From Symsagittifera roscoffensis (Eukaryota > Xenacoelomorpha > Acoela > Convolutidae): DNA of 64,000 bases. Under the pieces are notes generated by a model, which saw nothing but the letters and a program-made list of their open reading frames with translations, searched no databases and was not told where the DNA came from. The DNA is taken from NCBI RefSeq assembly GCF_963678635.1, contig NC_087064.1, positions 34,572,369 through 34,636,368 of the forward strand, read 5' to 3'. This document shows, one piece after another, positions 30,201 to 33,510 of this stretch; position 1 is the first letter of the stretch; each line of letters opens with the position of its first letter. A program made the position numbers and the translations under genes.

Positions 30201-33200
30201 AATATTTTTAAAAGATGTTTTTTGAACTGTTTTAATGATTTAGAACAGTTTTGATTATTTTAATAGAACTCAAATTTTTTTGTAACGACTTTCGAAGAAA
30301 ATTTGAAAAACTTGTGCTCAGGCAAAATCTTTTTTTTCACCAGACAAATTTCAACTTTTCAAATTGCCAATTTTGAAGAAAAGGTAGGGAATTTTAGATT
30401 TGGCGGTGGAAAAGAGATTTAGCTGTGGAGAATGCAAGGTAAAATGCATCACTTTGTACTTTAAATAGCATATAACTTTTTTTAAATTTCGGTTTGTATT
30501 TTTTCTGGAAATTCTTTGAAGTTTAGATGTAGAAAACTATAACATAGACGTTAAAAAATAGTCTTGGCTCTAATATGAGCAGTCCTGTATCATTAGTTGT
30601 CAAAAAGATTATGCGTGAACTGAAATAGGCGCGGTATTTTTTTCAGCTTACTACAATGACGGGACCTAGAAGTATCAGCTTTTTGATTTCAACAAACAAA
30701 TAGACCATTTTTTTAGTTTTTGTTTTTTTTTCTCTGCAAATATTCAGAATGTAGGACTGAAAATTGAAATAATCACTTGAAATAGCGTAAACGAACACGT
30801 GATATTTGTTTTGAATATGCAGACAATAGAATTTCTTGGCGCTTATACCAGAGATTTGGTCCAAATTTGGAGACAACATAACTACTGATGAGAATCTTGT
30901 ACATCGGAGCATTCGTTTTTTTTTTGTTCAAAAAGTAGCTGGAGGAGTTCTTTTGTTGTTTCGTTTCGACCATCATCGCAATATTAGTTATATTTATTTA
31001 GTCGTTTCTTGACGCCAGACCGATTAATTCTTTTGATTTTTGTCTGTTGTTTTTCCGCGGCAAAAAGATTAAACCAAACTCATCAGTTTTTCAAGAAAAC
31101 AATTTGAGCCCTTATTTTTAAAGTCGTTGTGTTGTTTGCGAGGATATTTCGACAGCAAGAACACCTTCGAAACTATTTATAATGTACTGGTTTGTTACAC
31201 TATAAAAACATTAAATTCTCAGTTTTTGACCAATTTCTTTCAAACAAAATATCCAGCATATGTCAAAATTTAAACCCTAATTTTTGATTAGATGCAGAGA
31301 AAACGATAGAAACGTGGAGAAAAATTTGTTCAATTGATAAAGTAACTACTTTTCTCTCCTGTGACTAAATTAAAGCGCAGATGAAGAAAAAAAAATTCTC
31401 GGCAAGCACTTCTCAATTAATTTAAGGCAGTCTAATTGGACCAAACAGGGCATGTGATGCCGAATGCATCAATATGGGGAATGCAATTTTGAACTATCTT
31501 TTTTGAAAACAATTTTCAAATTAGTTTTAAAAATGGGCGTTAGGCACTTACAACAAAAATAGATCACATCTGGGGGTGGTGGTTTGACTTATCAGCAGGT
31601 GTATCTATTAGAATGTCTATGAAAAATTAACAATGACTTGCTCGCTTTTTCGATACTTGCTCACTGGAACAGGTGCACTGAAGAAGCGTGCATGCTGACA
31701 AAAAAAATTTTGGGTGAAAACGAAAAGATACTTTACCCGTACGCAAATACAGTTATTTCCTTTTAAATGAAAGTTTACACGAAAATAAGTAAAATGATTA
31801 GGACAAATAACTGAGTACTTGTGCTTAACGCTACGCCTCTGATCTTATATCTTTTTGTTAAAAATGCTCATTTTGAAACGCGTATTTTGAAGTTGTTCAA
31901 TGTGTTTAACTGTTCAATTAGTTAATATGGTATAGTCAGAGTCGAAGCTTTGCTCCACAAATACTTGCATGAAAAGGAAAAAAACACCTCTATAAAGTTC
32001 ATTAATAAAAATTAGAAATAAGCCTCGAATTAGCAAAAATTCGGTTACTTGTGAGATGCAACCTGCGACCTAGAGATTAAGGTCTCAAACACTGACCACG
32101 CAGCCACGAAAGTTTAATAGGAACCATTATTCTCACAAATAAAGCAGAGAACAGATGCTATTCAATATCCAACGCTACAGTGAAATTTATGAATAAATGA
32201 ACACTTTTATTTGCGAGTTAGGTTCGAAAAAAAGAACGTTCGTTATAATACACTAAGCTGATAGCAAGTGTAAGAATAAATTGACGTTGCTCAAAGTGTT
32301 TACGCAGAAAGTTTGGAAATATATCAAAATAGAAATCGATTTATTGTTTTTCCCCGACCACTTTGCAAAATAAAAGGAACTATGTGCTAGAAGTAAATTG
32401 TTTTTCATTAATTCTGAAAACCACACGCAAAAAACATTCTTTCTTCTGTTTTGGTATTCGGTGAATTTACGTTGTTCGGATCATTCTGTGCTATGTGCAC
32501 TTCTTATTAAAATAGTTAGATATTTATATGCATTTTGTTTGAATGTTAAACTTGGCTCGAAGAAAAAGTTTTCTTGTTTGATAAAACTAACCGCAAAATA
32601 CCCCATATTCAACCTTAGCCTTCCGAAAGATCAACCGTTGGCACTGGAAATCCTAAAGAAATAAAAATCCTAAATCACACCCCACCTCAGACACTGATTT
32701 TTATGTTTTAGAATTTCTAAAGAGGTTTAAGTAGTTCAATGTTCATCTACATTTTAGATCATTCATTTAATGAGATCTTCTTTTCAGTGATTTCGATAAT
32801 TTCGAAGACTGTGATGACCAACCTGAAGACAAGCGACTGAGTGACACTGATATCTTCTGGACATACGAAGAAGGGGACAAGCGAATCAGGGAAGACTTGA
32901 TTTCAGGGGAGAGCCTGAAAAAGTACCTGCAGTTGATAGGCAGACAGTCTGGACAGGTCTCCTACTTGAAGTTCTATCATTTTGTGATTGAGGCTAATGA
33001 GAACTACAGAGACTTGGATGAAGATGGAGATATCGAGGACCCAACAGAGGTAATTATACACAAGATTTCGAAGGGGTCAATTTTTTGGATGGGATGATCA
33101 GCGTTTCGAAAGTTGACGGCTCGGAAAATTCTTCTAAAACTATTTCAACGCACTTTTTGACAATGTTATCAAAATAATCGAACCCAATGTTTAAATTTAT

Positions 33201-33510
33201 GGAAAATTAGCGTGTAAAACAAATTTGATGGTTCATAATTTTGAAACATAGCTCCTCGCAGTTAGTTCCTTCCATCCCATCATAAAAAAAACCTTTAACC
33301 CGCACAGTTTACGAAAATATCAAAGAATTAATTTTTGATTCCTTTTTACAGATCATTTCACCCCGAGAGATGTTCGAAAAGATAGCGCCCAGGGGCCAGG
33401 AGTTCATCAAGGTCAAGGACTTAGCCAACGTCTCCCAGGCGGTGTGGGAAGAGTTAGCTCACTTGGTAACTCCCCCACACAGCCACGAGATAGTCAGGGA
33501 TGAACTGTGA
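167..33510 (+). CDS. JmjC/cupin-8 2-oxoglutarate oxygenase gene (six exons seen)
   Basis: Join 167-281, 5428-5603, 7725-8003, 9149-9295, 32788-33049, 33352-33510, about 379 codons. Every exon is flanked by AG and GT, and phases agree at all five junctions (0, 2, 2, 2, 0). Exon 3 carries the H-Y-D part of the JmjC HxD metal triad followed by the usual hairpin ending in LYDP; exon 4 supplies the W-AGDCLYVPQGYLHQV stretch with the distal metal histidine. Proteins of this fold hydroxylate protein or RNA substrates using Fe(II) and 2-oxoglutarate; the substrate here is unknown. The C-terminal part has an acidic loop (DLDEDGDIED) resembling an EF-hand loop, but the glutamate expected at position 12 is at 13. 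The protein ends in RDEL, a KDEL-like tail, suggesting an ER-lumen enzyme. The true 5' end is uncertain: the first exon may continue from upstream of the window. Intron 4 holds a 19.7-kb retroelement. Confidence 0.78.
1538..1720 (+). repeat. degenerate minisatellite, unit about 32-35 bp
   Basis: Imperfect units containing gatcgagacagtcgaaa-type cores recur at 1630-1660, 1660-1690 and 1690-1715, with weaker units upstream. The periodicity alone accounts for the short open frame here. Confidence 0.5.
1736..1955 (+). repeat. dispersed repeat, copy 1 of a direct pair
   Basis: Nearly identical to 2808-3021. Contains the core gcaaagcggagctttgcacc, a short hairpin that recurs in diverged form at 6320, 36968, 43024, 49802 and 53970. 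Both copies of the pair end in tttctttactga, where a palindrome abuts copy 1. Confidence 0.7.
1952..2174. repeat. 223-bp near-perfect palindrome (foldback element)
   Basis: The arms start aatgcgcagactagtaata and end with its complement, centred at about 2063 on ggggccttc with almost no spacer. Arms are about 105 bp with few mismatches. Transcribed, it would make one long hairpin inside intron 1. Confidence 0.85.
2285..2785 (-). repeat. diverged copy of the dispersed hairpin repeat
   Basis: Shares in order the blocks ccgatttt, ctagccattttt, gttatgggggttt, cgtataagcgg, agcgtgtgggg and tacgagcagtcctg with the copies at 47506-48030 and, inverted, 44940-45487. Strongly diverged, so older. Confidence 0.55.
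2808..3021 (+). repeat. dispersed repeat, copy 2 of a direct pair
   Basis: Matches 1736-1955 with a few substitutions. The sequence after its end (gatgcgactag) looks like the unoccupied version of the place where copy 1 runs into the palindrome. Confidence 0.7.
5040..5162 (-). repeat. tRNA-derived SINE-like sequence
   Basis: On the minus strand a tRNA-like segment ends in gagttccaatc, close to the RNA polymerase III B-box consensus. It is flanked by the oligonucleotide aagcagacaaaaaataagcc, which also borders tRNA-like segments near 37150 and 37810, suggesting one family. Confidence 0.4.
5428..5603 (+). CDS. JmjC gene, exon 2
   Basis: Preceded by ttgctag, followed by GT at 5604. Encodes the segment beginning DLMNGSVPMENW and running through a K-rich helix to the sequence before the catalytic core. 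Enters in phase 0 and leaves in phase 2. Confidence 0.75.
5604..7724 (+). other. JmjC intron 2, no gene seen
   Basis: AT-rich intron. A diverged gaagctgagcctcgcacc repeat core lies near 6321-6345 and another near 5287 and 5341. No coding or RNA gene signal was found. Confidence 0.55.
7725..8003 (+). CDS. JmjC gene, exon 3 (catalytic HxD)
   Basis: Acceptor ctag at 7721-7724, donor GT at 8004. Encodes SRLHYDAESQLHCLLTGRK, with histidine and aspartate in the Fe(II)-binding HxD arrangement, then the conserved strand ending in LYDP. This exon most clearly identifies the family. Phase 2 at both ends. Confidence 0.88.
8402..9131. mobile_element. Tc1/mariner-type foldback MITE
   Basis: The left end CAGTGCTGATTTAAATTAAC is repeated inverted at the right end, with TA directly outside both ends (8400-8401 and 9132-9133), the target duplication typical of Tc1/mariner transposons. 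The inverted arms run roughly 8402-8720 and 8813-9131 and differ at scattered sites; the centre is about 90 bp. No transposase is encoded. It fills most of JmjC intron 3 and ends 15 nt before the acceptor AG of exon 4. Confidence 0.88.
9149..9295 (+). CDS. JmjC gene, exon 4 (distal metal histidine)
   Basis: Acceptor tttag ending at 9148, donor GT at 9296-9297. Encodes TPWKWATLWAGDCLYVPQGY followed by LHQV, the strand carrying the third metal ligand of the JmjC core. The exon lies between a MITE ending 15 nt before its acceptor and an LTR element starting 24 nt after its end. Phase 2 at both ends. Confidence 0.88.
9316..9319 (+). other. target site duplication, left copy (ATAC)
   Basis: ATAC directly precedes the TG of the 5' LTR and is repeated at 29020-29023 directly after the CA of the 3' LTR. 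A 4-bp duplication is usual for Ty3/gypsy integrases. Confidence 0.85.
9320..9729 (+). repeat. 5' LTR of the retroelement
   Basis: Begins TGGAACCTGAT and ends CATAACTCA. Matches 28610-29019 except at three positions near 9625, 9646 and 9686. It should contain promoter and polyadenylation signals; a tataaac lies near its left end, but no start site can be assigned. Confidence 0.95.
9706..10050 (+). CDS. leader ORF 1 of the retroelement, unrecognised
   Basis: An open frame of about 114 codons runs from the end of the 5' LTR through the primer-binding site to a stop at 10050. The first ATG lies well inside (9844); a TTG occurs at 9817. The product would be charged, with an ELAKNRLEFRQ-like helix and an R-rich segment. 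Its position before gag suggests a leader protein or an exon of a spliced message. No family is recognised, and it may be chance. Confidence 0.3.
   Translation, partial: VNHIGHNSSGATISLEQDLNSLELAKNRLEFRQNIFKLLYDDNLIEMSLRLNRSEPIFRTITELPGIARRPRTRDDIRQSRNLPNSYMIVRQKPTQTFIFRILLAMNLDFHLQT
9732..9748 (+). other. putative primer-binding site
   Basis: TGG followed by tgcgaccataagtc starts two bases after the 5' LTR, as expected for pairing with a tRNA CCA end. I could not match the rest to a particular tRNA. Confidence 0.5.
10051..10993 (+). other. retroelement untranslated leader with short repeats
   Basis: No long open frame. A 25-nt sequence, gatcatcaaggcttatcctt plus ggatc, occurs at 10377-10401 and with one change at 10439-10463. 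Three looser units containing a tctaacga or cgattcacta-like core and ending in tccaaccc lie near 10500, 10690 and 10840. Such repeats could form leader RNA structures for packaging or internal ribosome entry; that is inference. Confidence 0.45.
10994..11449 (+). CDS. leader ORF 2, basic protein overlapping the gag start
   Basis: Open for about 151 codons in a different frame from gag and overlapping the gag start by 26 nt. Rich in Lys and Arg (KRGKRRIKKQYKHK near the end) with an acidic Ser-rich patch before it. It contains no ATG. A possible splice acceptor, aaatctag, ends at 11000, so it may be a spliced exon joined to an upstream start. No known family recognised; the length and even composition argue for real coding. 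Confidence 0.45.
   Translation, partial: NLGNKQTIVLHNCEIDNKKYDLVITPHTQTVGYIRTKRQTLKRKIINKQRQITRKRFSKNRNAISESEASILDELCKLKESIDKNCPIHDQLYFSDSETTSNSSKRGKRRIKKQYKHKPVHLYNWNQPIRHIDNYLLTVIKRKNEPDTHPK
11424..14039 (+). CDS. gag: Gag polyprotein of the retroelement
   Basis: 871 residues starting at the first ATG after the leader (MSQTHTPSEDSPDDD). The N-terminal third is of mixed composition; the middle is a long N/Q/T/P-rich low-complexity region. A retrotransposon-Gag-like capsid segment lies near residues 600-780, with a W-containing helix and L-rich R-IETLVRKAY stretch. A single CX2CX4HX4C zinc knuckle (C845, C848, H853, C858) identifies nucleocapsid. Gag assembles the particle and packages RNA. 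The stop at 14037-14039 comes from one base that differs from the duplicate copy downstream, where the frame stays open; this Gag end is probably not ancestral. Confidence 0.85.
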   Translation: MSQTHTPSEDSPDDDDIYPFLVDAPNDRGQHILCKNLLQNLFEPGISPCKAEFPDVKIKRQIIDHYLKDICNLTQQYGIYTIEFSSPNPNHRKYVIQTDDLDLEFSKVFSEYIKSIQYHNSQRANSIFTIEVFAIIYSYISILENEIPIPSVSPTETSKHIRVRHEITLFSTFLHIIKENFTKDDVSQHTKHDLQKILAWFIIDYFTHNIDLISQARKNFRPQNSKDDTAITEQSDYVWDPEWSHYAFINIPQSIASQAISTISYTRDYVRVIPLYIDATPLNHNTFLPDTRNNSLNSTVIHNENLNGTRNLTQQDIQTPSHFINEEIVQTTTTTQQSISPIRPNLTTPRNTNTSLAQVTLQSTVKPSVAPKYSQMDYQTYRPMTIPSKTRRTFTRNNFAEHNYNYTHSSKTNYPPRKNNNNQIRSRYWDNPMATTNSVNFQTNSHPPQDRSENYPFFQQNKNKKQASHQTDYLSSDDDYLQPDIFAPYTQEYRGQGVQKPYTYHRIFSPHPTDTQNQQPIQMQNPINTQSFQPIQPQNPMITHSYQPTQMQNEIPLPYYLQQYEITKNQLSNFSQMPNAAESLQMTMNPYLMGGSSITSNKPLMVFTGTDPEYSVEDYLNAVTANLILNIGPEPINTPLHQNWIHRRTALIQTTLDGAAQKWFSVLPIEIKSNWKRFTQEFSKLFDSERNKQQQRVLCNEIRRLPNETIKQLAVRIETLVRKAYSLNTHDYKNTKITEILMMTLTPQLRKIAIKKRASHPSSIREPDLDFRKLVDKLEQAEITMKLEETENLKLQYVNRIETNTTNINNIQESDTDLVEKITEILNIYEKHPNFKGKPSFKKWCNYCRRYGHSISECRQKQQDNQNKPQK
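13635..14285 (+). repeat. internal direct duplication in gag, copy 1
   Basis: 651 bp repeated at 14484-15134, offset 849 bp (a multiple of three). Only two differences were noticed: one near 14038 that makes the Gag stop and one near 14210. Contains the zinc-knuckle coding segment. Confidence 0.93.
14286..14483 (+). other. 198-bp non-coding insert between the gag duplicates
   Basis: Interrupts the open frame with stops. It shares short blocks in the same order (ttacgcgttaa, agcgg, ccaaattg, atcacaggt, gtcaaaaatg) with the dispersed hairpin repeat at 44940-45487, so it may be a related fragment picked up during the rearrangement. The match is patchy. Confidence 0.45.
14481..17249 (+). CDS. 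pol: Gag C-terminus, protease and start of reverse transcriptase
   Basis: 922 residues in the same frame as gag. Residues 1-220 repeat the Gag nucleocapsid with knuckle C109, C112, H117, C122. Next comes an N/R/S/Y-rich tract of degenerate YNRSN repeats (about 220-345), an acidic linker, and an aspartic protease with DSGA at 496-499. A cysteine-free linker then leads to the start of RT, with LDARYLNSL at about 903-911. The frame closes at 17249 in the middle of the conserved RT core, and homology resumes at once in the next frame. The ATG at 14481 lies three bases before the repeat; ancestrally the segment was probably continuous with gag. Confidence 0.85.
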   Translation: MTEILMMTLTPQLRKIAIKKRASHPSSIREPDLDFRKLVDKLEQAEITMKLEETENLKLQYVNRIETNTTNINNIQESDTDLVEKITEILNIYEKHPNFKGKPSFKKWCNYCRRYGHSISECRQKQQDNQNKPQKYKEPNKSFYQYMKKDQNLPNKNVYSNNSSGKPLPNNTNYTRTQSPYNSSYRGRSPERRNTQNSSQNHYNRPNSRNNYSRSNSNTKQFVSRSNSQSRNNNYPNNQSRNSSYNRNRNYSDNRNRSYSNNRNQNYPNNRSRNNSYNRSNYNRPNNNYQNRSQNNSQNRHSSYNNRYRNYSQSPHRNNNHYNNSNNRHRSSTPKHQRHINQVQSNPETTSNPPGIDDTGNNELQLNQINCESSDSESDIENTISINMIAVENDYEPIIYEQPFSSHIYENQLELLHNYYIEPIHSTQTAQETNEINTTNQSNKNNKTKCLNTNHIYQNIQKEQPKEKIWTIPFLLESPRNKEFQPPDLEIDFLIDSGAESNIINIPTWNEIKTLHPKLTPLETSSKLATAQGSTLVNYRKIQLFLLPTRTIEQNKILNKPFKQIFHITDIKHNIIGIPFISKYIPTLNILNSKILIKDKYTKTKDTSLTFFQRLNKQPPFFSKFYPIYNQQRKHLKPLSGNLYNFLIKQVHQYDKKQNKQQLYMSDFEFKPIHKFFKITISSIKYLKNSNSDIISLHVYNNTPYQVTLPLGLLGYCETNATISPIHEKAYRVNNVLQLLDICQSTILNEELSINNIISNEKRNTDYFTKTPYFKPTFNINNYTENQQKFLTMFNFQHSQITQDEFDKLAKQLIKYSSVYATSKFDVGKISSSLHLPLKPDAVFKKQRASKVPIHLHDKVNRLLDILEQYNIISPVNKEEQPKGNTFINPVIILAKGESLKIVLDARYLNSLIDESKCNWPN
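14484..15134 (+). repeat. internal direct duplication in gag, copy 2
   Basis: Partner of 13635-14285. This copy keeps the frame open into protease and so appears to be the parental version. Confidence 0.93.
17305..20523 (+). CDS. pol: Reverse transcriptase, RNase H and integrase
   Basis: 1072 residues from the first ATG after the frame change. The open frame, with RT homology (PIQVILTKINGKYFTTADM), extends upstream to about 17240. RT catalytic YLDD is at residues 63-66. RNase H begins around residue 207 with catalytic D212 and includes LFTDHKPI. Integrase has an H575-X6-H582-X29-C612-X2-C615 zinc domain and catalytic D647, D707 and E743, a D,D35E spacing. A GPY/F-like module (GPYQII with R-NNLLPYYP) lies near 960-1000, followed by a basic tail. 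These enzymes copy the RNA and insert the DNA. The frame is intact throughout, but the upstream break would prevent a continuous Pol. Confidence 0.93.
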   Translation: MNSAYNQMPLDEQSRRLTQFVIGNQQYEFNRLFYGISIGPAAFSAFMSKIFRPLILKKNAITYLDDVFMQSQTKEEMFKVLEHYHKIFQNENLKAAPDKSHFFLTRVKFLGHNIERKTITPLKSRIDTIQKLQPPTNKKKIQDFLGMLNFLSKYVYKMQLYLRPFYNILRQQNNFEWNTEHQARFEEIKKLLTEQISNTIPDPNQPFYAMCDALNFGIGAALLQSHNGTNKMNLISANSRLFTQAELRLSTLMRECTAIIYTLSEYEFLILGSKHPTVLFTDHKPIIFLFTQKSNPNHRVYRFQLILMKLPNLHIVWTAGKNLALPDTLSRNTPPELLTRKTTVEIPKSIKFYLAENETSPRLECKYAVKTDVEQSQINNLQHFPLYLDCQNNHYGVDLLGTSTFKPIPYSQWIKNNTQQKRVKQHPHKKDLFPLTEKENLTDKINLSGPQTNDSKYTLNQVFDLHDPLDTIPLSKLELENIFLPPTDKITINTLKQYQNLDPVIRQLKSWHKYKTKPVKADTTILGNKTLLRYFRKFNNKTINENTDLLEYKLNESTVPCLPLSMILIAFNISHTQNIKGHSGSEKTYSNFMQNFYFPNAPIWIKVLCNDCIVCQLNKPYPNQKQIAQKQDFKGQSLYFNHRISFDTKGPISPSSEGNSYIMVIVDAFTHYVAYNPVPHCNAYYAYTTLYEHWIAKFGLPEILVTDNGTELINNEIITLCHLYNIKNKPRTSHAPWTNGLVEGMNRSLQEYLRCIINGNDTRYTEWSADVKLFPLAYNSQITTTLGMSPYEMVFNQKPRKPIMFTANSHKNAQSYCQPNKDSICYNLPLHTHDEDHFHHPQILKLASGTHTEWILNRDKKHNEIYQKVTEKLLQRQNIIEQINSRFTPASDLKIGTFVLIPNFNTQKGISKKLQPLRKGPYQIIAKPTDVTYKITDSDKKEIVQHRNNLLPYYPKEYALRKLTQLYSFTGLKVIQNNPHTENKTKEQHHIQLENQNKKSTITKNNTKKLDQNIPQKEIKNRKLTEKIIPQEQIDKSEHRESSRLRNQPRKNYKTFIPRSKILKKVEFQKQI
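20524..21084 (+). other. retroelement spacer between pol and the small ORFs
   Basis: A-rich, with no open frame of note. It may hold the acceptor or leader for a subgenomic message of the downstream ORFs; nothing definite is visible. Confidence 0.45.
21085..21315 (+). CDS. small membrane protein 1, unrecognised
   Basis: 76 residues with two long hydrophobic segments (roughly residues 8-28 and 32-56) rich in I, L and F, then a short polar tail. Its stop overlaps the start of the next ORF as ATGA, suggesting coupled termination and re-initiation. Reverse T-richness can create hydrophobic frames by chance, but here the local base composition shifts from the A-rich background, supporting selection. 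Confidence 0.45.
   Translation: MLFSRPVNIILNILINFLTVFKLLIIFLFDTFESFVIILITFCNIFLIFYSIFELYLQLSKAIDYIHRYDSQNLSK
21312..21500 (+). CDS. small membrane protein 2, unrecognised
   Basis: 62 residues, starting within the ATGA that ends the previous ORF. A hydrophobic segment at about 10-30, then C-x-C-x-K-K and a second hydrophobic segment ending in acidic residues. The layout recalls small hydrophobic accessory proteins of complex RNA viruses, but no family is recognised. Confidence 0.42.
   Translation: MIRTIFSRTDIFLLFVIFITFLSSLILTICKCIKKAIITFALATILLILFLEEYYNKHKFFH
21527..22642 (+). CDS. Pro/Ser/Thr-rich ORF, unrecognised
   Basis: 371 residues, Pro-, Ser- and Thr-rich, largely disordered in appearance, with a more ordered C-terminal 60 residues ending in aromatic residues (YNPYSGLSYTC). 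No signal peptide. It begins 26 nt after the previous ORF and overlaps the start of the Env-like frame by 13 nt. Could be a matrix-like or regulatory protein; function unknown. Confidence 0.55.
   Translation: MLTNNHSVSLHRHHPKIIQHHLQLPKTPQTSTRVSFQDNPYTFEERHARLSEPLEPVQRQAPLSEPTYNLYPTLPQELSRIRNPSQNQNTVELNRQIIHPRRNRNFQTPRVHFDIPQSPSQSTPENPIGILPETPTLLSQRSISSPPSDYLGSTPTSEQIRENPFNPANQTSRLPYWTTHSFTQGEPNLINDPIDISTNTTTSSSLPETLSLPSTPSISQISPPPFNLNFPNNLDARYREQSSTNIPLRLDWNTFTAPPPLFGQHPESNRLHNWELNRLQYRQDIHEDIRDHNIQILQQNSLQLKFEITVKLNNITQHPYPLNPPNITAQSLPPPFITTEVIYKYDRYTKKTIGYITFYNPYSGLSYTCIF
22630..25247 (+). pseudogene. env: Env-like membrane glycoprotein (frame change near its start)
   Basis: An ATG at 22630 begins a signal-peptide-like stretch (hydrophobic core ILKILIFLQLLFLIT). 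The main frame is open from 22689 to 25247 in another phase, so either one base was gained or lost near 22690-22730 or the two parts belong to different transcripts: cttcccccgcacag at about 22712 is a good splice acceptor. An ATG in the main frame occurs at 23292. The ectodomain has paired cysteines and N-glycosylation sites; a hydrophobic transmembrane segment lies near 24750-24810, followed by a basic cytoplasmic tail. The position after pol and this layout fit an envelope glycoprotein. The early YDC motif followed by spaced cysteines recalls the chuvirus/gB-like class found in some invertebrate retroelements; that is a weak inference. Confidence 0.62.
25244..26155 (+). CDS. Ser/Pro/Asn-rich ORF linked to env by ATGA
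   Basis: 303 residues. Its ATG overlaps the env stop in an ATGA, the same arrangement as the two small ORFs upstream. The first 200 residues are S/P/N/T-rich; the last 100 look more folded, with LHWTAYYHF near the end. It overlaps the following frame from 26107, so a fused product through a frame change is possible. Function unknown. Confidence 0.5.
   Translation: MSRQLGSLHRSNSHPTNLNTPITIIPLFAFPPPDFPTNNVTSGMNSDTNSHISVLYSISQLNNPNIETPDEFADSEPSPSNNFQTNSSVFSKPPFQPIPPNNPLPSISTPSYASQVTPTYSSFHSDRSSNSPDTPQISQELDNFITLQQQPFHLENPTINQISSTIESSNPPTPTSSSAYTASLAPSSTSTESSNSTNRAYRTFKRKFPNHPFPTKPGTAREYINHPNHTNTKDFLAITLPSFPQYTLNTPNNTNDTRSFVDEQVLMPTLHWTAYYHFTNPLCLPLSNTHIDIEEIKIDNLLI
26107..27018 (+). CDS. C-terminal unrecognised protein of the retroelement
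   Basis: Open from 26107 to 27018 (about 303 codons) in a different frame from the ORF it overlaps. The first ATG in frame is at 26485, so the upstream part needs a frame change, splicing or a non-ATG start. The sequence has ordinary globular composition with spaced aromatics, cysteines and a leucine-rich C-terminal helical region ending HGFFPDD. No recognised family. Retention of a long open frame in an old accessory position suggests a real gene. Confidence 0.5.
   Translation, partial: YSHRYRRNKDRQFTYIGYKKSLKTYTAPRANEYTLEYYDHNIIRANQDQFLDDDRFANPQITEKFFIKTPYVFTLNIFDRKFDHIISEALTDTQAYESFKEKFQLFSLTFHFLAPHERDLHCSHDIMLRTKQTHTYTYYRFIQNHFDLHAPSRQPHHRFQFINSKYTSPFFLNFTYCIKDTNLHGILRNYDPITQMYIFCPITKTFNAEESRPFLIPHEFIQPIEIPILEFIHNTKYNHKLYNLIQNTPYDFAVGTEELKTIKALQLLWPLLQTKNIIRILAKLLTNSDIIHDIFPHGFFPDD
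27019..27027 (+). promoter_or_regulatory. consensus-like 5' splice site after the last ORF
   Basis: acag/GTAAGTATA immediately after the stop of the last ORF matches the metazoan donor consensus. It could define an intron in the 3' part of element transcripts, or be used by host JmjC transcripts as a cryptic donor. Confidence 0.4.
27019..28609 (+). other. retroelement 3' untranslated region
   Basis: No convincing long ORF. It starts with a strong splice-donor-like CAG/GTAAGT (see next entry). Two copies of ggcctaacccacc lie at about 27874 and 27920. From about 28090 the composition is less A-biased. The stretch just before the 3' LTR (28603-28609, ggatggg) is a short, weak candidate polypurine tract. 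Confidence 0.5.
28610..29019 (+). repeat. 3' LTR of the retroelement
   Basis: Same 410-bp sequence as 9320-9729 apart from three substitutions. Ends in CATAACTCA and is followed by the ATAC target duplication. Confidence 0.95.
29020..29023 (+). other. target site duplication, right copy (ATAC)
   Basis: Matches 9316-9319, confirming integration rather than assembly chimerism at both ends. Confidence 0.85.
29724..29820 (+). repeat. possible relic LTR related to the retroelement
   Basis: Starts tggaacc and contains aaccaatcatgatccat at the same distance as in the 410-bp LTR, with scattered matches between. Looks like the left quarter of an old, diverged relative. Confidence 0.4.
30310..30590 (-). 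repeat. strongly diverged hairpin-repeat copy
   Basis: Retains gacaaatttcaac, tttaaatagc and tatgagcagtcctgt in the order found in the family at 47506-48030. Only the ends are recognisable. Confidence 0.35.
31940..32260 (-). repeat. tRNA-derived SINE copy
   Basis: On the minus strand a tRNA-like part (gtggctgcgtggtcagtgtt ... ggtcgcaggttgcatc) has A-box and B-box-like blocks. It is bordered by gtcgaagctttgctcc on one side and gcgagttaggttcgaaaaaa on the other, the same borders seen near 49800-50330 and 61210. Confidence 0.5.
32788..33049 (+). CDS. JmjC gene, exon 5
   Basis: Acceptor ttttcag, donor GT at 33050. Encodes an acidic segment, a helical region and the DLDEDGDIED loop resembling an incomplete EF-hand. 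The codon split with exon 4 gives a serine. Ends in phase 0. Confidence 0.75.
33352..33510 (+). CDS. JmjC gene, terminal exon with RDEL end
   Basis: Acceptor tttttacag, 53 codons to TGA at 33508-33510. The last residues are HEIVRDEL. RDEL is a known variant of the KDEL receptor signal, so the protein is predicted to be ER-resident if it has a signal peptide. Confidence 0.75.
   Translation: MISPREMFEKIAPRGQEFIKVKDLANVSQAVWEELAHLVTPPHSHEIVRDEL

Larger units (their letters stand above)
29024..32787 (+). other. remainder of JmjC intron 4, no gene seen
   Basis: AT-rich intron sequence with diverged repeats listed separately. No coding exon was found between the retroelement and exon 5. Confidence 0.55.
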
